This document shows positions 46,182-54,612 of a stretch of 64,000 nt of DNA, piece after piece; position 1 is the stretch's first letter, and the number at the start of each line of letters is the position of its first letter. The translations under genes and the position numbers were made by a program. Origin of the DNA: Planctomycetota bacterium (GTDB lineage: Bacteria > Planctomycetota > Phycisphaerae > Phycisphaerales > SM1A02). The notes beneath the pieces are model-generated. The model saw only the letters and a program-made list of their open reading frames with translations. It had not been told where the DNA came from and ran no database searches. The stretch is taken from positions 1 to 64,000 of the forward strand of contig JAAERN010000021.1 of the NCBI GenBank assembly GCA_024230295.1, read 5' to 3'.

Positions 46182-47048
46182 TTACATCTCTTCCGTGTTC
46201 GGTAGGTCGCTGGTCGTTCCAAGGTTGGGTATATCTGGTGGTGCAAAGGCCTCTGGTGGCGGTCGCAGGACGCCGCCACTGATGGTGAATCCGATGGCTT
46301 CTTCGACAGAGAGCGGCAACTCGATGGCCGAATCCACTGGAATTGTGATCGTATAGCCGGTGAAAGGCGTTGGTGAGCTCGGGATAAAGACGGTGATACT
46401 TTCGCTTCCGAGCCGATCTCCGATCGGTTGCAAGGCGGCTCCGGTTTGAAACCCGACCGACCAGACTCCGCGGCGTGGGTATTCGACGGCGACAACACGT
46501 CGGAATTGCATGGCCTTGTCCTGATGCGAGAACAGGAAGTCGACGATTTGCTTGATCCAACTGTAGATCTTCTTGATGATCGGCAACGTGCTAATGACTC
46601 GCTCAAGCCATCGGTAAGCGGCGCGGCCGACCCATCCGCCGACGAGCCTGCCTGCAAGGTAGACCGCCAATATGGCGATCAGCAAACCGATCATTTGAAC
46701 CGGCCAGTAGTTCTCCCACCAGGAGTGCAGCACTCCGATTTGATAGTCGTAAATAATCGCGGGATCGGCACTCGTGTCACTCGCCACCAGCCCAAGAGCT
46801 TCGCGGGCGATGTGCAGGTCTTCGGTGCTCGGCAAGATGCCCCAAGACTCGGGCACTGCTGGCCAGGTGGCGAACAATTGTGCCAGGAGATACTGGACCC
46901 CCGCGTTGATCGGCGACGCGATTGAGTCACTGATCCACAGATACGCCTGAACCAATACCCAGAGTGTCAGCGTGGCGGGAAGAACAACAGCCAGTCCCCG
47001 CAGGAAGAATCTGCGGAAGTTGCCTCGAGTTGATGGTCGTGTTGGCAT
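46182..47048 (-). CDS. DUF502 family inner-membrane protein
   Basis: A 288-residue protein with two membrane segments (about 15-36 and 118-136) and typical DUF502 text: RRFFLRGLAVVLPATLTLWV, GRLVGGWVGRAAYRWLERVI, PIIKKIYSWIKQIVDFL and later VFIPSSPTPFTGYTI. The extra loop at about 60-110, facing away from the cytoplasm, is larger than in many members. The function of DUF502 is not established. It lies 15 bp upstream of hpf on the same strand. Confidence 0.88.
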   Translation of the reverse strand: MPTRPSTRGNFRRFFLRGLAVVLPATLTLWVLVQAYLWISDSIASPINAGVQYLLAQLFATWPAVPESWGILPSTEDLHIAREALGLVASDTSADPAIIYDYQIGVLHSWWENYWPVQMIGLLIAILAVYLAGRLVGGWVGRAAYRWLERVISTLPIIKKIYSWIKQIVDFLFSHQDKAMQFRRVVAVEYPRRGVWSVGFQTGAALQPIGDRLGSESITVFIPSSPTPFTGYTITIPVDSAIELPLSVEEAIGFTISGGVLRPPPEAFAPPDIPNLGTTSDLPNTEEM

Positions 47049-47118
47049 GCGGTCGTTGGTACTACCAGTGTACCCGGGCCGCCTTGCGAAGCGCTTCAGT
47101 TCACAGGCGTCAACCGCT

Positions 47119-47766
47119 TCATGCTGGCCTCACAATGGCGTCGGGCCAGAATGAGCTGGGTTCGGCAATTTCGACAGGGCCGTTTGATCTCCTGACACGC
47201 CGCTCCCAAATGAGGCGGATGGCCTCAGGGAGGGCGATGCATTCCTGCTCGAAGACTCGGGCGGCTAGCGAGTCGGCATCGTCGCCTATCAGAACCGGGC
47301 ACCGGCGTTGGAGAATGGTGACGCCGTGGTCATACACATCATCGACAAGGTGAACGGTGCAGCCGCTCTCAGCTCGTCCTGACTGAAGGACCGCTTCATG
47401 GACGGCCGCTCCGTACATGCCCCGACCGCCGAAGTCCGGGAGCAGGGCGGGGTGGATATTGATGACGCGGTCGATGAGCCCGGGAGGAACGGGCAGTAGT
47501 CGGAGGTAGCCGCACAGGCACACCAGTTCCGGGGCATGTTTTTCAAGGCGGTTCAGGATCCACGCATCCACATCGATATCGCGGGGTGGTTCTTCGACAG
47601 TGAGTCCACGATCACGGCATCGCGATGCGGCTGGTGTGTCTGGGCGTGAAGTGAGGACGATGTCGATTTTCGCCGGGAGTTGCCCAGACTCGATGACGTC
47701 GAGCAAATTGAGAATAGTTCTCCCGCCGCCACTTGCCATGCATGCCAGAGAAAGGGGATCGGTCAC
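47119..47766 (-). CDS. purN: phosphoribosylglycinamide formyltransferase
   Basis: Transfers a formyl group from 10-formyltetrahydrofolate to GAR, the step after PurD in purine synthesis. The 215-residue product has MASGGGRTILN (GAR site), the catalytic trio Asn103, His105 (INIHPALLPDF) and Asp146 (DVYDHG). GGRGMYGAAVHEAVL replaces the common PG.HA...A loop, a variant also found in some bacterial and plant enzymes. GTG start overlaps the thioesterase stop (GTGA). Confidence 0.92.
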   Translation of the reverse strand: MTDPLSLACMASGGGRTILNLLDVIESGQLPAKIDIVLTSRPDTPAASRCRDRGLTVEEPPRDIDVDAWILNRLEKHAPELVCLCGYLRLLPVPPGLIDRVINIHPALLPDFGGRGMYGAAVHEAVLQSGRAESGCTVHLVDDVYDHGVTILQRRCPVLIGDDADSLAARVFEQECIALPEAIRLIWERRVRRSNGPVEIAEPSSFWPDAIVRPA

Positions 47767-48191
47767 GTTGGTTCACTCGGGGTTTCGATTGATGGAGGAG
47801 ATGAATGAGGAATTGGGGTTCCCGTGGCATCGACGCTGACCATGCTCAGGTGTGCCTCGGTGACCTTGATGGTCTTTCCACTATCAAATCGTTCTGCGAA
47901 AACGCTGACGGCGATCGAGACACTCGTGCGGCCGAGTCTGCTCGTCTTGGTATAGAGGCTGACGACGTCGCCGGGCCAGACGGGGCGATGAAACTCGATT
48001 GCGTCCATCGAAACTGTGACCCAGCGGTGAAGGCCGTGCAGCCTCGCTTCATAGAATCCCGCTTGATCAATGAGCGAGAGGATGACGCCGCCAAAGACGG
48101 TGCCCTGAACATTGGTGTCCTTGGGCATCATGTGGACGCGAGTCGCTAGGTGGGCGTCGGTTGGTTCCAAGCGTTGCGGGGAGTTTGTCAT
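47763..48191 (-). CDS. acyl-CoA thioesterase (hotdog fold, YciA-like)
   Basis: A 142-residue hotdog-fold hydrolase of acyl-CoA esters. It has the characteristic VHMMPKDTNVQGTVFGGVILSLIDQAG region and VTVSMDAIEFHRPVWPGDVV; the usual N...G..FGG and D(Q/E) catalytic positions are kept. The tail after residue 130 is Pro/Ser-rich. It overlaps both neighbours by 4 bp and belongs to the long - strand run. Confidence 0.9.
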   Translation of the reverse strand: MTNSPQRLEPTDAHLATRVHMMPKDTNVQGTVFGGVILSLIDQAGFYEARLHGLHRWVTVSMDAIEFHRPVWPGDVVSLYTKTSRLGRTSVSIAVSVFAERFDSGKTIKVTEAHLSMVSVDATGTPIPHSSPPSIETPSEPT

Positions 48192-48634
48192 TTGCGCATG
48201 GTGCCTTGCTCGGCCTGCATTCGCAACATGGCCTCATCGGGGGCAGCCGCGATCAGTTCAGCAGCCGTCAGTAGATGATCACCACCTTCGGCTCTCAGGG
48301 CTGCGACACACTTGATCATCAGCTCCGGCCGACAGCGATTCCAACTCAGTAGATCATGCGATTCAAGAACGACGATGGCGTCGAGAATGGCGGGGTGTTT
48401 GTCAGATTCGATTAGGCGAGCCTCAATGTCCGGATACCACCGCTCAAGCCTAGGAACCGATGTGCCGGGGGGCGGAGTTGTGAACCACTTCCATGCAGCT
48501 TGACGCTGGGTGGCGGTTGTGCTGGTGATTCCTCGAAGCCTCGGGCCTGCCTGAAGTATCGGTGTCAGCAGGGCCGCAATCATCACGCCGAGAAGTACGG
48601 CGATTCCGATTGTCCACCATGCCCAGCGTCGCAT
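48188..48634 (-). CDS. single-pass membrane protein of unknown function
   Basis: A 148-residue protein starting MRRWAWWTIGIAVLLGVM, a basic/aromatic start followed by one membrane helix (about 5-27). The rest is a helical soluble domain with AILDAIVVLESHDLLSWNR and ends in a charged tail. No family was recognised. ATG at 48634 is chosen; a TTG at 48643 is possible. Its first 185 bp overlap the end of the upstream toroid gene in another frame. The downstream thioesterase start overlaps its stop by 4 bp. Confidence 0.6.
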   Translation of the reverse strand: MRRWAWWTIGIAVLLGVMIAALLTPILQAGPRLRGITSTTATQRQAAWKWFTTPPPGTSVPRLERWYPDIEARLIESDKHPAILDAIVVLESHDLLSWNRCRPELMIKCVAALRAEGGDHLLTAAELIAAAPDEAMLRMQAEQGTMRK

Positions 48635-50888
48635 GGGTTTCAAGGTACGCCACAGGAGAGGACTCCGCTGAGTTTGTGAATTGCATCAGGTTCCACAGCA
48701 ACAGACGAGCGGTACGGGTGTCATACCCGTAAATCCCCCAGCATGGCCGATCAAGGAGGGCGTGCGCAATATCAGCCCGGGAGAGCAGCAGCGTCCCGCC
48801 GGCGGCGTTCTTTGCACAAAGCACATCGAGGCTTGGCAGTATCCGGCCCTGCTGCCGCGTGCTGGTGTTCCATCCGGGATGCGTGAGATCGGTTCCGCCG
48901 GGGAGCAATGCTCCGGACACCCACCTGGGCGCTCGTACCGGGGCCATGACCAGGCCAGCTTCGCGGGCAATCGCTTCAGCCTGAACCAGGGCCTCAGGCG
49001 TGCCAGTGACGAGCACGGTGCGGCCGGCGACGAGCAATCTGTTGATGTCCTGCCAGGGCGGTAGTTCCTCCGCTGCCTGGATGATGACCGGGCCCTTGGT
49101 GGCCTCGATTTCATCCATCTTGACGATCTGCACGTGCGCAGATCGCCCTGTATCAGTGCACCACGTTTGGAATGCATCGGGAGCTCCGTGCTCGACGGGA
49201 TCCTCTGGGACGTATGTAAAGACGATCGGCAGCGGTGCCCCGGAGGTATCACAGGCCGGTGTTTTTCGGCCCAGTTCCAGCCGAGACGGAAAGGGGTGCC
49301 GCGCCGTGGCGAAGGCCCAGATGTTGGGAAGTGCCGCATCGATGTTCTTTGACACAATGAACATGAGCGGCCTGCCGCCGTTCATGAGCGCTTCGATGCG
49401 TGGCTTGCGTTTGGGTCGGTCCACGAGATTCATGGCAGGGTTCTCAGGCTTGAGCTTTGTCCATGACGCTTGTGGTATTGCAAGGGACCCAATCCGCCGC
49501 CAGGCTGTCAGGGCACCGTTCGACTTGGCAGCTACGACCACCAGCCCGCCGCGACGTACGTAGTCACGGATTCGGTCAACTTCCAGAATGGAAGGAGCTG
49601 GTGATGTGTCCGGGGATCGGTCATGCCGAGCCATCGCGCCGTAGTGAGGCTTGAGGAAACGAGGGGCAGTGGCCGAGCCAATGAGCAGAAACGGCGCTTC
49701 CAGCCAGGCGTCCACCGTATCGGTCATCGAGACCCCTTGCCATGTCGATTCCTGTTCGTGACGGTTGAGAAGGTTCGACACCAGCTCTGCTGCCAAGAGC
49801 GAGCCTGAATTATCGCCGTCGATGGATACATGGCTGCATGCGAGCGGCAAGCTCGCGCGGTGGAGAATCATGATCGCGAAGCAGCGCTGACGGAGTTGGG
49901 AGAGGCTTTGCCTTCCCTTGATGTGCCAAACACCTTCAGCATCTTGTTTGCAGAGTCGATCCAATACGACTGCGACAGCTTCACGCATCCAGTCTTGTTG
50001 ATGCAAAGTCCGCTGTCCAGTTGCCAGCGCGACGCGTTCAAGTGAATAGAGCCAATACATCGGAAACTTTGCGCATCGCCCACCCCCGGGACACGGCATC
50101 GCTCGAAAGCGTTCATCGAGCCACGCGAGGCCTTGAGCAATGGCGGCGTCGCGATCGGCATTGGCCGTGCGACGACCACGCTGGGCGAGTAATTCATCGA
50201 CGAGCACGAGTGAGAAGACGCCAGCGGATGTCATTGATCCGGTCGGCGTATCATCGATGTAGTAGGACCATCCACCATTCTCGTGCTGAGACTCGATCGT
50301 TGCTTGTTGAACTCTCTCCAAGAGTGGACGTGGGATTTTGATGCCACGCCGCGCGGCTGCATGGAGTGCCAGAATGGCGACGTGACGCGTTGATGGAGAC
50401 ACCCGGGGGATTCGTTTCACCGGGCGGCAGAGGTAATCCCATCCTCCCTGATCCCAGTGAAACGACTCGATGATCCGGTTTACGTCACGCTGTAAATCAG
50501 GAAGGAATCGGTCCGGCAGGCTGGCCCAGACCTGAGTGCGGAATGACACGGCGTAGGTTCCATCCGGCTCAATTTCTCGGAGCCGAGCGATGGCTTCGCG
50601 GAGTGGCGATGCCTGTGTGTCGTGACCAGCTGTAACTAGAGCGAGGACTGCCAGGGCCGTATATCCACCGAGGTGTTGGCGCGTACTCTCGCCATCCGGC
50701 ATTGACGTGGGATCCCAGTGACGACTTGAGTGATGCGCCTCGACGATGGCGGTGCCGATGGCGTCCACGGCTTGTTCGACATCAGCGATTCCAATGTCAG
50801 CAGGCCGGATGGAGGATGCTGCGCTGACACACACGAGCCCGATTGTTTCAATGAACATGGCGGCGAGCCTAAGGCTTCGCGCAGGCAT
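48450..50888 (-). CDS. alpha/alpha-toroid (squalene cyclase/prenyltransferase-like) protein with DUF4159-like C-terminal domain
   Basis: An 812-residue exported protein. A signal peptide precedes a helical toroid (about 25-420) with QW-like repeats: IIESFHWDQGGWDYL, IESQHENGGWSYYID, and KQDAEGVWHIKG. No DXDD cyclase motif was seen, so catalysis is doubtful. The second half resembles the DUF4159-type domain of planctomycete proteins and appears to end near GYDTRTARLLLWNLMQF. The last 70 residues are Arg/Asn/His-rich and coincide with the overlapping downstream gene, so they may not be a folded part. ATG at 50888 is used for its signal peptide; 50858 is an alternative. It follows dxs by 33 bp. 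Confidence 0.72.
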   Translation of the reverse strand: MPARSLRLAAMFIETIGLVCVSAASSIRPADIGIADVEQAVDAIGTAIVEAHHSSRHWDPTSMPDGESTRQHLGGYTALAVLALVTAGHDTQASPLREAIARLREIEPDGTYAVSFRTQVWASLPDRFLPDLQRDVNRIIESFHWDQGGWDYLCRPVKRIPRVSPSTRHVAILALHAAARRGIKIPRPLLERVQQATIESQHENGGWSYYIDDTPTGSMTSAGVFSLVLVDELLAQRGRRTANADRDAAIAQGLAWLDERFRAMPCPGGGRCAKFPMYWLYSLERVALATGQRTLHQQDWMREAVAVVLDRLCKQDAEGVWHIKGRQSLSQLRQRCFAIMILHRASLPLACSHVSIDGDNSGSLLAAELVSNLLNRHEQESTWQGVSMTDTVDAWLEAPFLLIGSATAPRFLKPHYGAMARHDRSPDTSPAPSILEVDRIRDYVRRGGLVVVAAKSNGALTAWRRIGSLAIPQASWTKLKPENPAMNLVDRPKRKPRIEALMNGGRPLMFIVSKNIDAALPNIWAFATARHPFPSRLELGRKTPACDTSGAPLPIVFTYVPEDPVEHGAPDAFQTWCTDTGRSAHVQIVKMDEIEATKGPVIIQAAEELPPWQDINRLLVAGRTVLVTGTPEALVQAEAIAREAGLVMAPVRAPRWVSGALLPGGTDLTHPGWNTSTRQQGRILPSLDVLCAKNAAGGTLLLSRADIAHALLDRPCWGIYGYDTRTARLLLWNLMQFTNSAESSPVAYLETHATLGMVDNRNRRTSRRDDCGPADTDTSGRPEASRNHQHNRHPASSCMEVVHNSAPRHIGS

Positions 50889-50921
50889 CTCTGGCAGAAC
50901 TGCCAAAAGGCAGCTGCAATA

Positions 50922-52889
50922 TCAGACGGCGGGGACACTCTGGTTTGCGGGGACTTCGACGAGAGGTGCTTCCGGCGCGTGCTGGCGGCGAGCGGCCGCT
51001 GCCCGGATGGAGCGGATGATCCCTTCGACATCCAAGCCAGCTTCGGCGAGTTGTTCGCTTCGGCTGCCCTGATGAATCCATCGGTCAGGAAGCCCTGCTC
51101 GTTCGATGAGCGAGGCGTCGAGCCCTTGATTGGACGCCTCTTCGACTACAGCTGCCCCGAAGCCGCCGATGAGGGTGTGCTCTTCGATTGTCAGAATAGG
51201 AATGCCACGCTGCAATGTTGACGCAATGAGCTCGGCGTCTACCGGCTTGGCGAATCGGGCATCCCAGACCTCGACGTTCATTTCTTGATCAAGCGCAGTC
51301 GCTGCATCAAGTGCGGTCATTGCAGTGACACCGAATGCCATGACAGTGACAGCCGGTCGTGGTGCTTCTCGAAGTCGCCGCGCTCGCCCCATTTCAAATG
51401 GTGGACATCCAATATCAATCAGCCGATCATCCACATCGGCCCGTGGGTATCGAACGGCCGACAGACCGTCGTCGTGGGTCCGCATGAAGTCCAGGGCGGC
51501 TCGAAGGCTTTGCTCATCGATCGCAGCCATGAGTACCGCGCCAGGCAGTGAGCGGAGAATGGTCACATCACAGAATCCGTGATGCACGGCACCGTCACCA
51601 CCAACCAATCCGGCTCGATCCAGGCAGAGTCTGAGTGGCAGTCCCTGAAGGGATGCCTCTTGAAAGCATTGGTCAAAGGCCCGCTGTAAAAAGGTCGAGT
51701 AGACCGCGAAGAAGGGGCGGAGCCCCGTCTTGGCCATGCCGGCCATCATGTCGGCGGCATGGGACTCGCAGATGCCTGTGTCCCAAGTGCGATCCGGAAA
51801 TCGGCCCAAGGCGTGCTGTACACCAGTTCCATCGGGCATGGCGGCCGTGCACGCAGTCACGGTTCCGTCTCGTTCCATGAGTTCACTCAATGCGTCACCG
51901 AATGCAGCGGTGAAGCTGCGGCCCCCAGATGCCACCTCGACCCGACACCCTTGTACCGAATGTGGCTTGGGAGAATGAAATGCCGTGGCATCACTTTCGG
52001 TGTAGCCGAATCCCTTGCCCTTGACCGTGTGAGCGTGCAGGACGAGAGGGAGATCGAAGTCCTTGACGGTCGCGAGCGTTTCAATGAGAGAGGGGAGATC
52101 GTGCCCGTCGACTGGTCCAACGTGCAAGAGACCGAACTTCTCAAACCAAGGATCATCTGTGACCATGTCTTTGGCGACTTCACTAAGCCGATGGCTCCAA
52201 TCACGCAGCGTGTTACCACCGGGAAGGTTCGACATGACGCCTTTGGCGGCACGCTTAACGGATCGATATGTATCCGAAACACGAAGTCGATCAAAGTAGG
52301 ATGCGACAGCCCCCTGTGGCTTGGCGATACTCATGCCGTTGTCATTGAGAACGACTAGGAATTGTCGCTCCAGTGTCCCGGCGTGATTCAACCCCTCCAT
52401 GGCCAATCCATTGACAATGCTGGCATCGCCAATGAAGGCGACGGTTCGTCGGCCAGTCGGGTTATCGGGTGACCAGCCTTCCCCACGAAGCGAGTCGCCG
52501 TGAGCCATTCCCGTTGCGGTTGATATGGATGTCCCGGCGTGCCCCACCATAAACAGGTCGAAATCTGATTCGGCCGGATCAGGGAAGCCACCCATGCCGC
52601 CTCGCTGGCGAAGTTTGGGCAGATCCGAGTATCGGCCTGTGATCAATTTGTGGGGATAGCACTGGTGGCCGACATCGAACAGAAGTCGATCATGCCCGAA
52701 ATCAAACACCCGATGCAGCGCAATCATGAGTTCAACGACGCCCAGATTGGGTGCCAGATGCCCACCAGACTTCTGGACCTGCGAACAGATTGCATGCCGC
52801 ATCTCGGCAGCCAATGCCGGAAGATCTTCAATGGGCAGTGCCTTGACGTCGGCCGGGGATGAGATGCCAGGCAGGATCTTGAGGTCCAT
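50922..52889 (-). CDS. dxs: 1-deoxy-D-xylulose-5-phosphate synthase
   Basis: First enzyme of the MEP isoprenoid pathway; condenses pyruvate and glyceraldehyde 3-phosphate with thiamine diphosphate. The 655-residue product has SGGHLAPNLGVVEL, FDVGHQCYPHKLITGR, GHAGTSISTATGMA, the ThDP site GDASIVNG...NDNGMSI (from 154), and HTVKGKGFGYTESD. The ThDP motif starts GDA where GDG is usual. C-terminal transketolase domains are complete. ATG at 52889 has AGGAGA 8 nt upstream. It lies 79 bp downstream of ispA. Confidence 0.96.
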   Translation of the reverse strand: MDLKILPGISSPADVKALPIEDLPALAAEMRHAICSQVQKSGGHLAPNLGVVELMIALHRVFDFGHDRLLFDVGHQCYPHKLITGRYSDLPKLRQRGGMGGFPDPAESDFDLFMVGHAGTSISTATGMAHGDSLRGEGWSPDNPTGRRTVAFIGDASIVNGLAMEGLNHAGTLERQFLVVLNDNGMSIAKPQGAVASYFDRLRVSDTYRSVKRAAKGVMSNLPGGNTLRDWSHRLSEVAKDMVTDDPWFEKFGLLHVGPVDGHDLPSLIETLATVKDFDLPLVLHAHTVKGKGFGYTESDATAFHSPKPHSVQGCRVEVASGGRSFTAAFGDALSELMERDGTVTACTAAMPDGTGVQHALGRFPDRTWDTGICESHAADMMAGMAKTGLRPFFAVYSTFLQRAFDQCFQEASLQGLPLRLCLDRAGLVGGDGAVHHGFCDVTILRSLPGAVLMAAIDEQSLRAALDFMRTHDDGLSAVRYPRADVDDRLIDIGCPPFEMGRARRLREAPRPAVTVMAFGVTAMTALDAATALDQEMNVEVWDARFAKPVDAELIASTLQRGIPILTIEEHTLIGGFGAAVVEEASNQGLDASLIERAGLPDRWIHQGSRSEQLAEAGLDVEGIIRSIRAAAARRQHAPEAPLVEVPANQSVPAV

Positions 52890-52968
52890 GTAGGGTTCTC
52901 CTGAACTCCGGTGGGGAGGCCAAAGTGTACCAATGTGGGTCTTCAAGACCAGTCAATCATTGAGCGAT

Positions 52969-53874
52969 TCATCGAGTACGAACGGCCATGACCTCTGCTA
53001 GGCACTGGAGTGGGTAGCCTCCGTCTCCGAGTTTCTTGGCTGCGGTGGTCGCTTTGTCTCGAAGCCGATCGACCTCGGCCTGGCAGGCAGATTCGGCAAG
53101 CACGGCGGGGTACGTTCGTTTTCCGAGGGCCGCATCCTTGCCAGTAGCCTTACCAACATGGTCTGCCGACTGGGTGATGTCCAGTAGGTCATCGACGATC
53201 TGGAACATGAGCCCCATGGCCTCACCGTACTGCGTGAGTGCCGCCATCGCTTCTGGGGATGCTCCGCCGCAGAGCCCGCCCATTCTGCAGGCGGTGCGAA
53301 TAAGGGCGCCGGTCTTGTTTCGGTGTACGAGCCTCACTTGATCGAGCGGGCTGATATCTACTGGTAATCCACCGATCGTGTCATACACCTGGCCGGCGAC
53401 CATATCCGAGGTACCGGTGGCGAGTTCCTCGACCAGCGAGACTCGAACGTTCGGAGGGCAAGGGCCTGTGGCAATGACCCCGAACGCCATCGCCAACATG
53501 AGGTCCCCAGCAAGAATCGCCATTGGTTCGCCCGAGTGGACGTGAAGCGTCGGGCGCCCCCGGCGGAGTTCGTCATCGTCCAGTGCGGGTAGGTCATCGT
53601 GGACGAGGCTGAAGCAATGAACGAGTTCCAGTGCGGTCGCGGCCGCGGCAGCATCCACTTCTCGGCCTGACACAGCTGAGCAGCATGTCAGTACTAGGAT
53701 TGGACGAAGCCGCTTTCCCCCCCCGAGCACGCCATATTGCGCGGCCTCGGCGAGGTGATCCGGGAGCCGTGACCAGTCAATGGACTCGGCGAGCAACTGC
53801 TCGACACGTTCACCGCCGTCGGCCAGCAGTTTGTGGCCATCTTCAACCTGATTCATCGTGTGACTTGATTCCAT
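52969..53874 (-). CDS. ispA: polyprenyl (farnesyl/geranylgeranyl) diphosphate synthase
   Basis: Extends isopentenyl diphosphate units in a head-to-tail manner. The 301-residue product has the first Asp-rich motif DDLPALDDD (93-101), the second at DDLLD (228-232), and GGGKRLRPIL and HRNKTGALI. The residues just before the first motif (CFSLVH) fit short-chain products, C15 or C20, but the length cannot be fixed by eye. It is directly upstream of dxs, a common pairing. ATG at 53874 is used; 53856 is possible. Confidence 0.93.
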   Translation of the reverse strand: MESSHTMNQVEDGHKLLADGGERVEQLLAESIDWSRLPDHLAEAAQYGVLGGGKRLRPILVLTCCSAVSGREVDAAAAATALELVHCFSLVHDDLPALDDDELRRGRPTLHVHSGEPMAILAGDLMLAMAFGVIATGPCPPNVRVSLVEELATGTSDMVAGQVYDTIGGLPVDISPLDQVRLVHRNKTGALIRTACRMGGLCGGASPEAMAALTQYGEAMGLMFQIVDDLLDITQSADHVGKATGKDAALGKRTYPAVLAESACQAEVDRLRDKATTAAKKLGDGGYPLQCLAEVMAVRTR

Positions 53875-53937
53875 TTGTGTGGTCGCCTCGGTGAAAGCTC
53901 GGAACGCTCTACTATACCGGGCATGCAGGGAGGACCC

Positions 53938-54612
53938 ATGATTGTGGAACTGGCGACGACGGCTTCAAGCGGGTGGACTGGCGAATTGAGTTCACTGCTG
54001 ACTCGTGGCGGGTACGTCATGATTCCGTTGCTGATACTCAGCATTATCAGCATTACCTTGGTTGTCGAGCGTGTGATCTTCTGGGTTGGAGTCAACGGTA
54101 AGACGTCGCTCCGGCGATTGGCCCGGCTCAACCACGCACTCCGGACCGGTGATGCACCGATGGTGCGAGGGCTTGTTGCCGACGACCATACGCCCTACGG
54201 CCAGGTTGCTTGCAGACTCGTCGAGGAGGGGGCCAACGATGCCGTAGCACTCGAAGCGGTTGAAGATCAACGAGGCCGTCTTGACCGGTATATGGTCACG
54301 ATGTCGACCATCATCACAGCAGCGCCATTGCTTGGCATCCTTGGAACAGTGCTCGGCATTATTCAGAGCTTTGAGTTGCTTGGGGCGCGTTCAACATTGA
54401 GTGATCCAACGGAAGTGGCAGGTGGAATTGCGGCGGCGTTGTTGACGACGGCGTTCGGTCTCGTGGTTGCGCTCATCACACTGTTTCCCTATATGGCGTT
54501 TCGAGGACAATCCGCCAGAGCAATGGGGCGGCTTGAAGCACTTGTTGCGGCAGGCCAAGAGGGTGACCGCAGAGCGGGCCGCGAGGGTTTGGCGGAAGGG
54601 GCCTTGCAATGA
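53938..54612 (+). CDS. MotA/TolQ/ExbB-type proton channel protein
   Basis: A 224-residue inner-membrane protein with three membrane segments: YVMIPLLILSIISITLVVE (about 26-48), ITAAPLLGILGTVLGII (about 122-140) and AALLTTAFGLVVALITLF (about 165-185). The last two, with LGILGTVLGIIQSF and TTAFGLVVA, are the proton-channel signature of ExbB/TolQ. ATG at 53938 follows GGGAGG (53928-53933). A periplasmic partner of ExbD/TolR type is normally adjacent but none is here; instead a TraB-like gene overlaps by 4 bp. Confidence 0.88.
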   Translation: MIVELATTASSGWTGELSSLLTRGGYVMIPLLILSIISITLVVERVIFWVGVNGKTSLRRLARLNHALRTGDAPMVRGLVADDHTPYGQVACRLVEEGANDAVALEAVEDQRGRLDRYMVTMSTIITAAPLLGILGTVLGIIQSFELLGARSTLSDPTEVAGGIAAALLTTAFGLVVALITLFPYMAFRGQSARAMGRLEALVAAGQEGDRRAGREGLAEGALQ

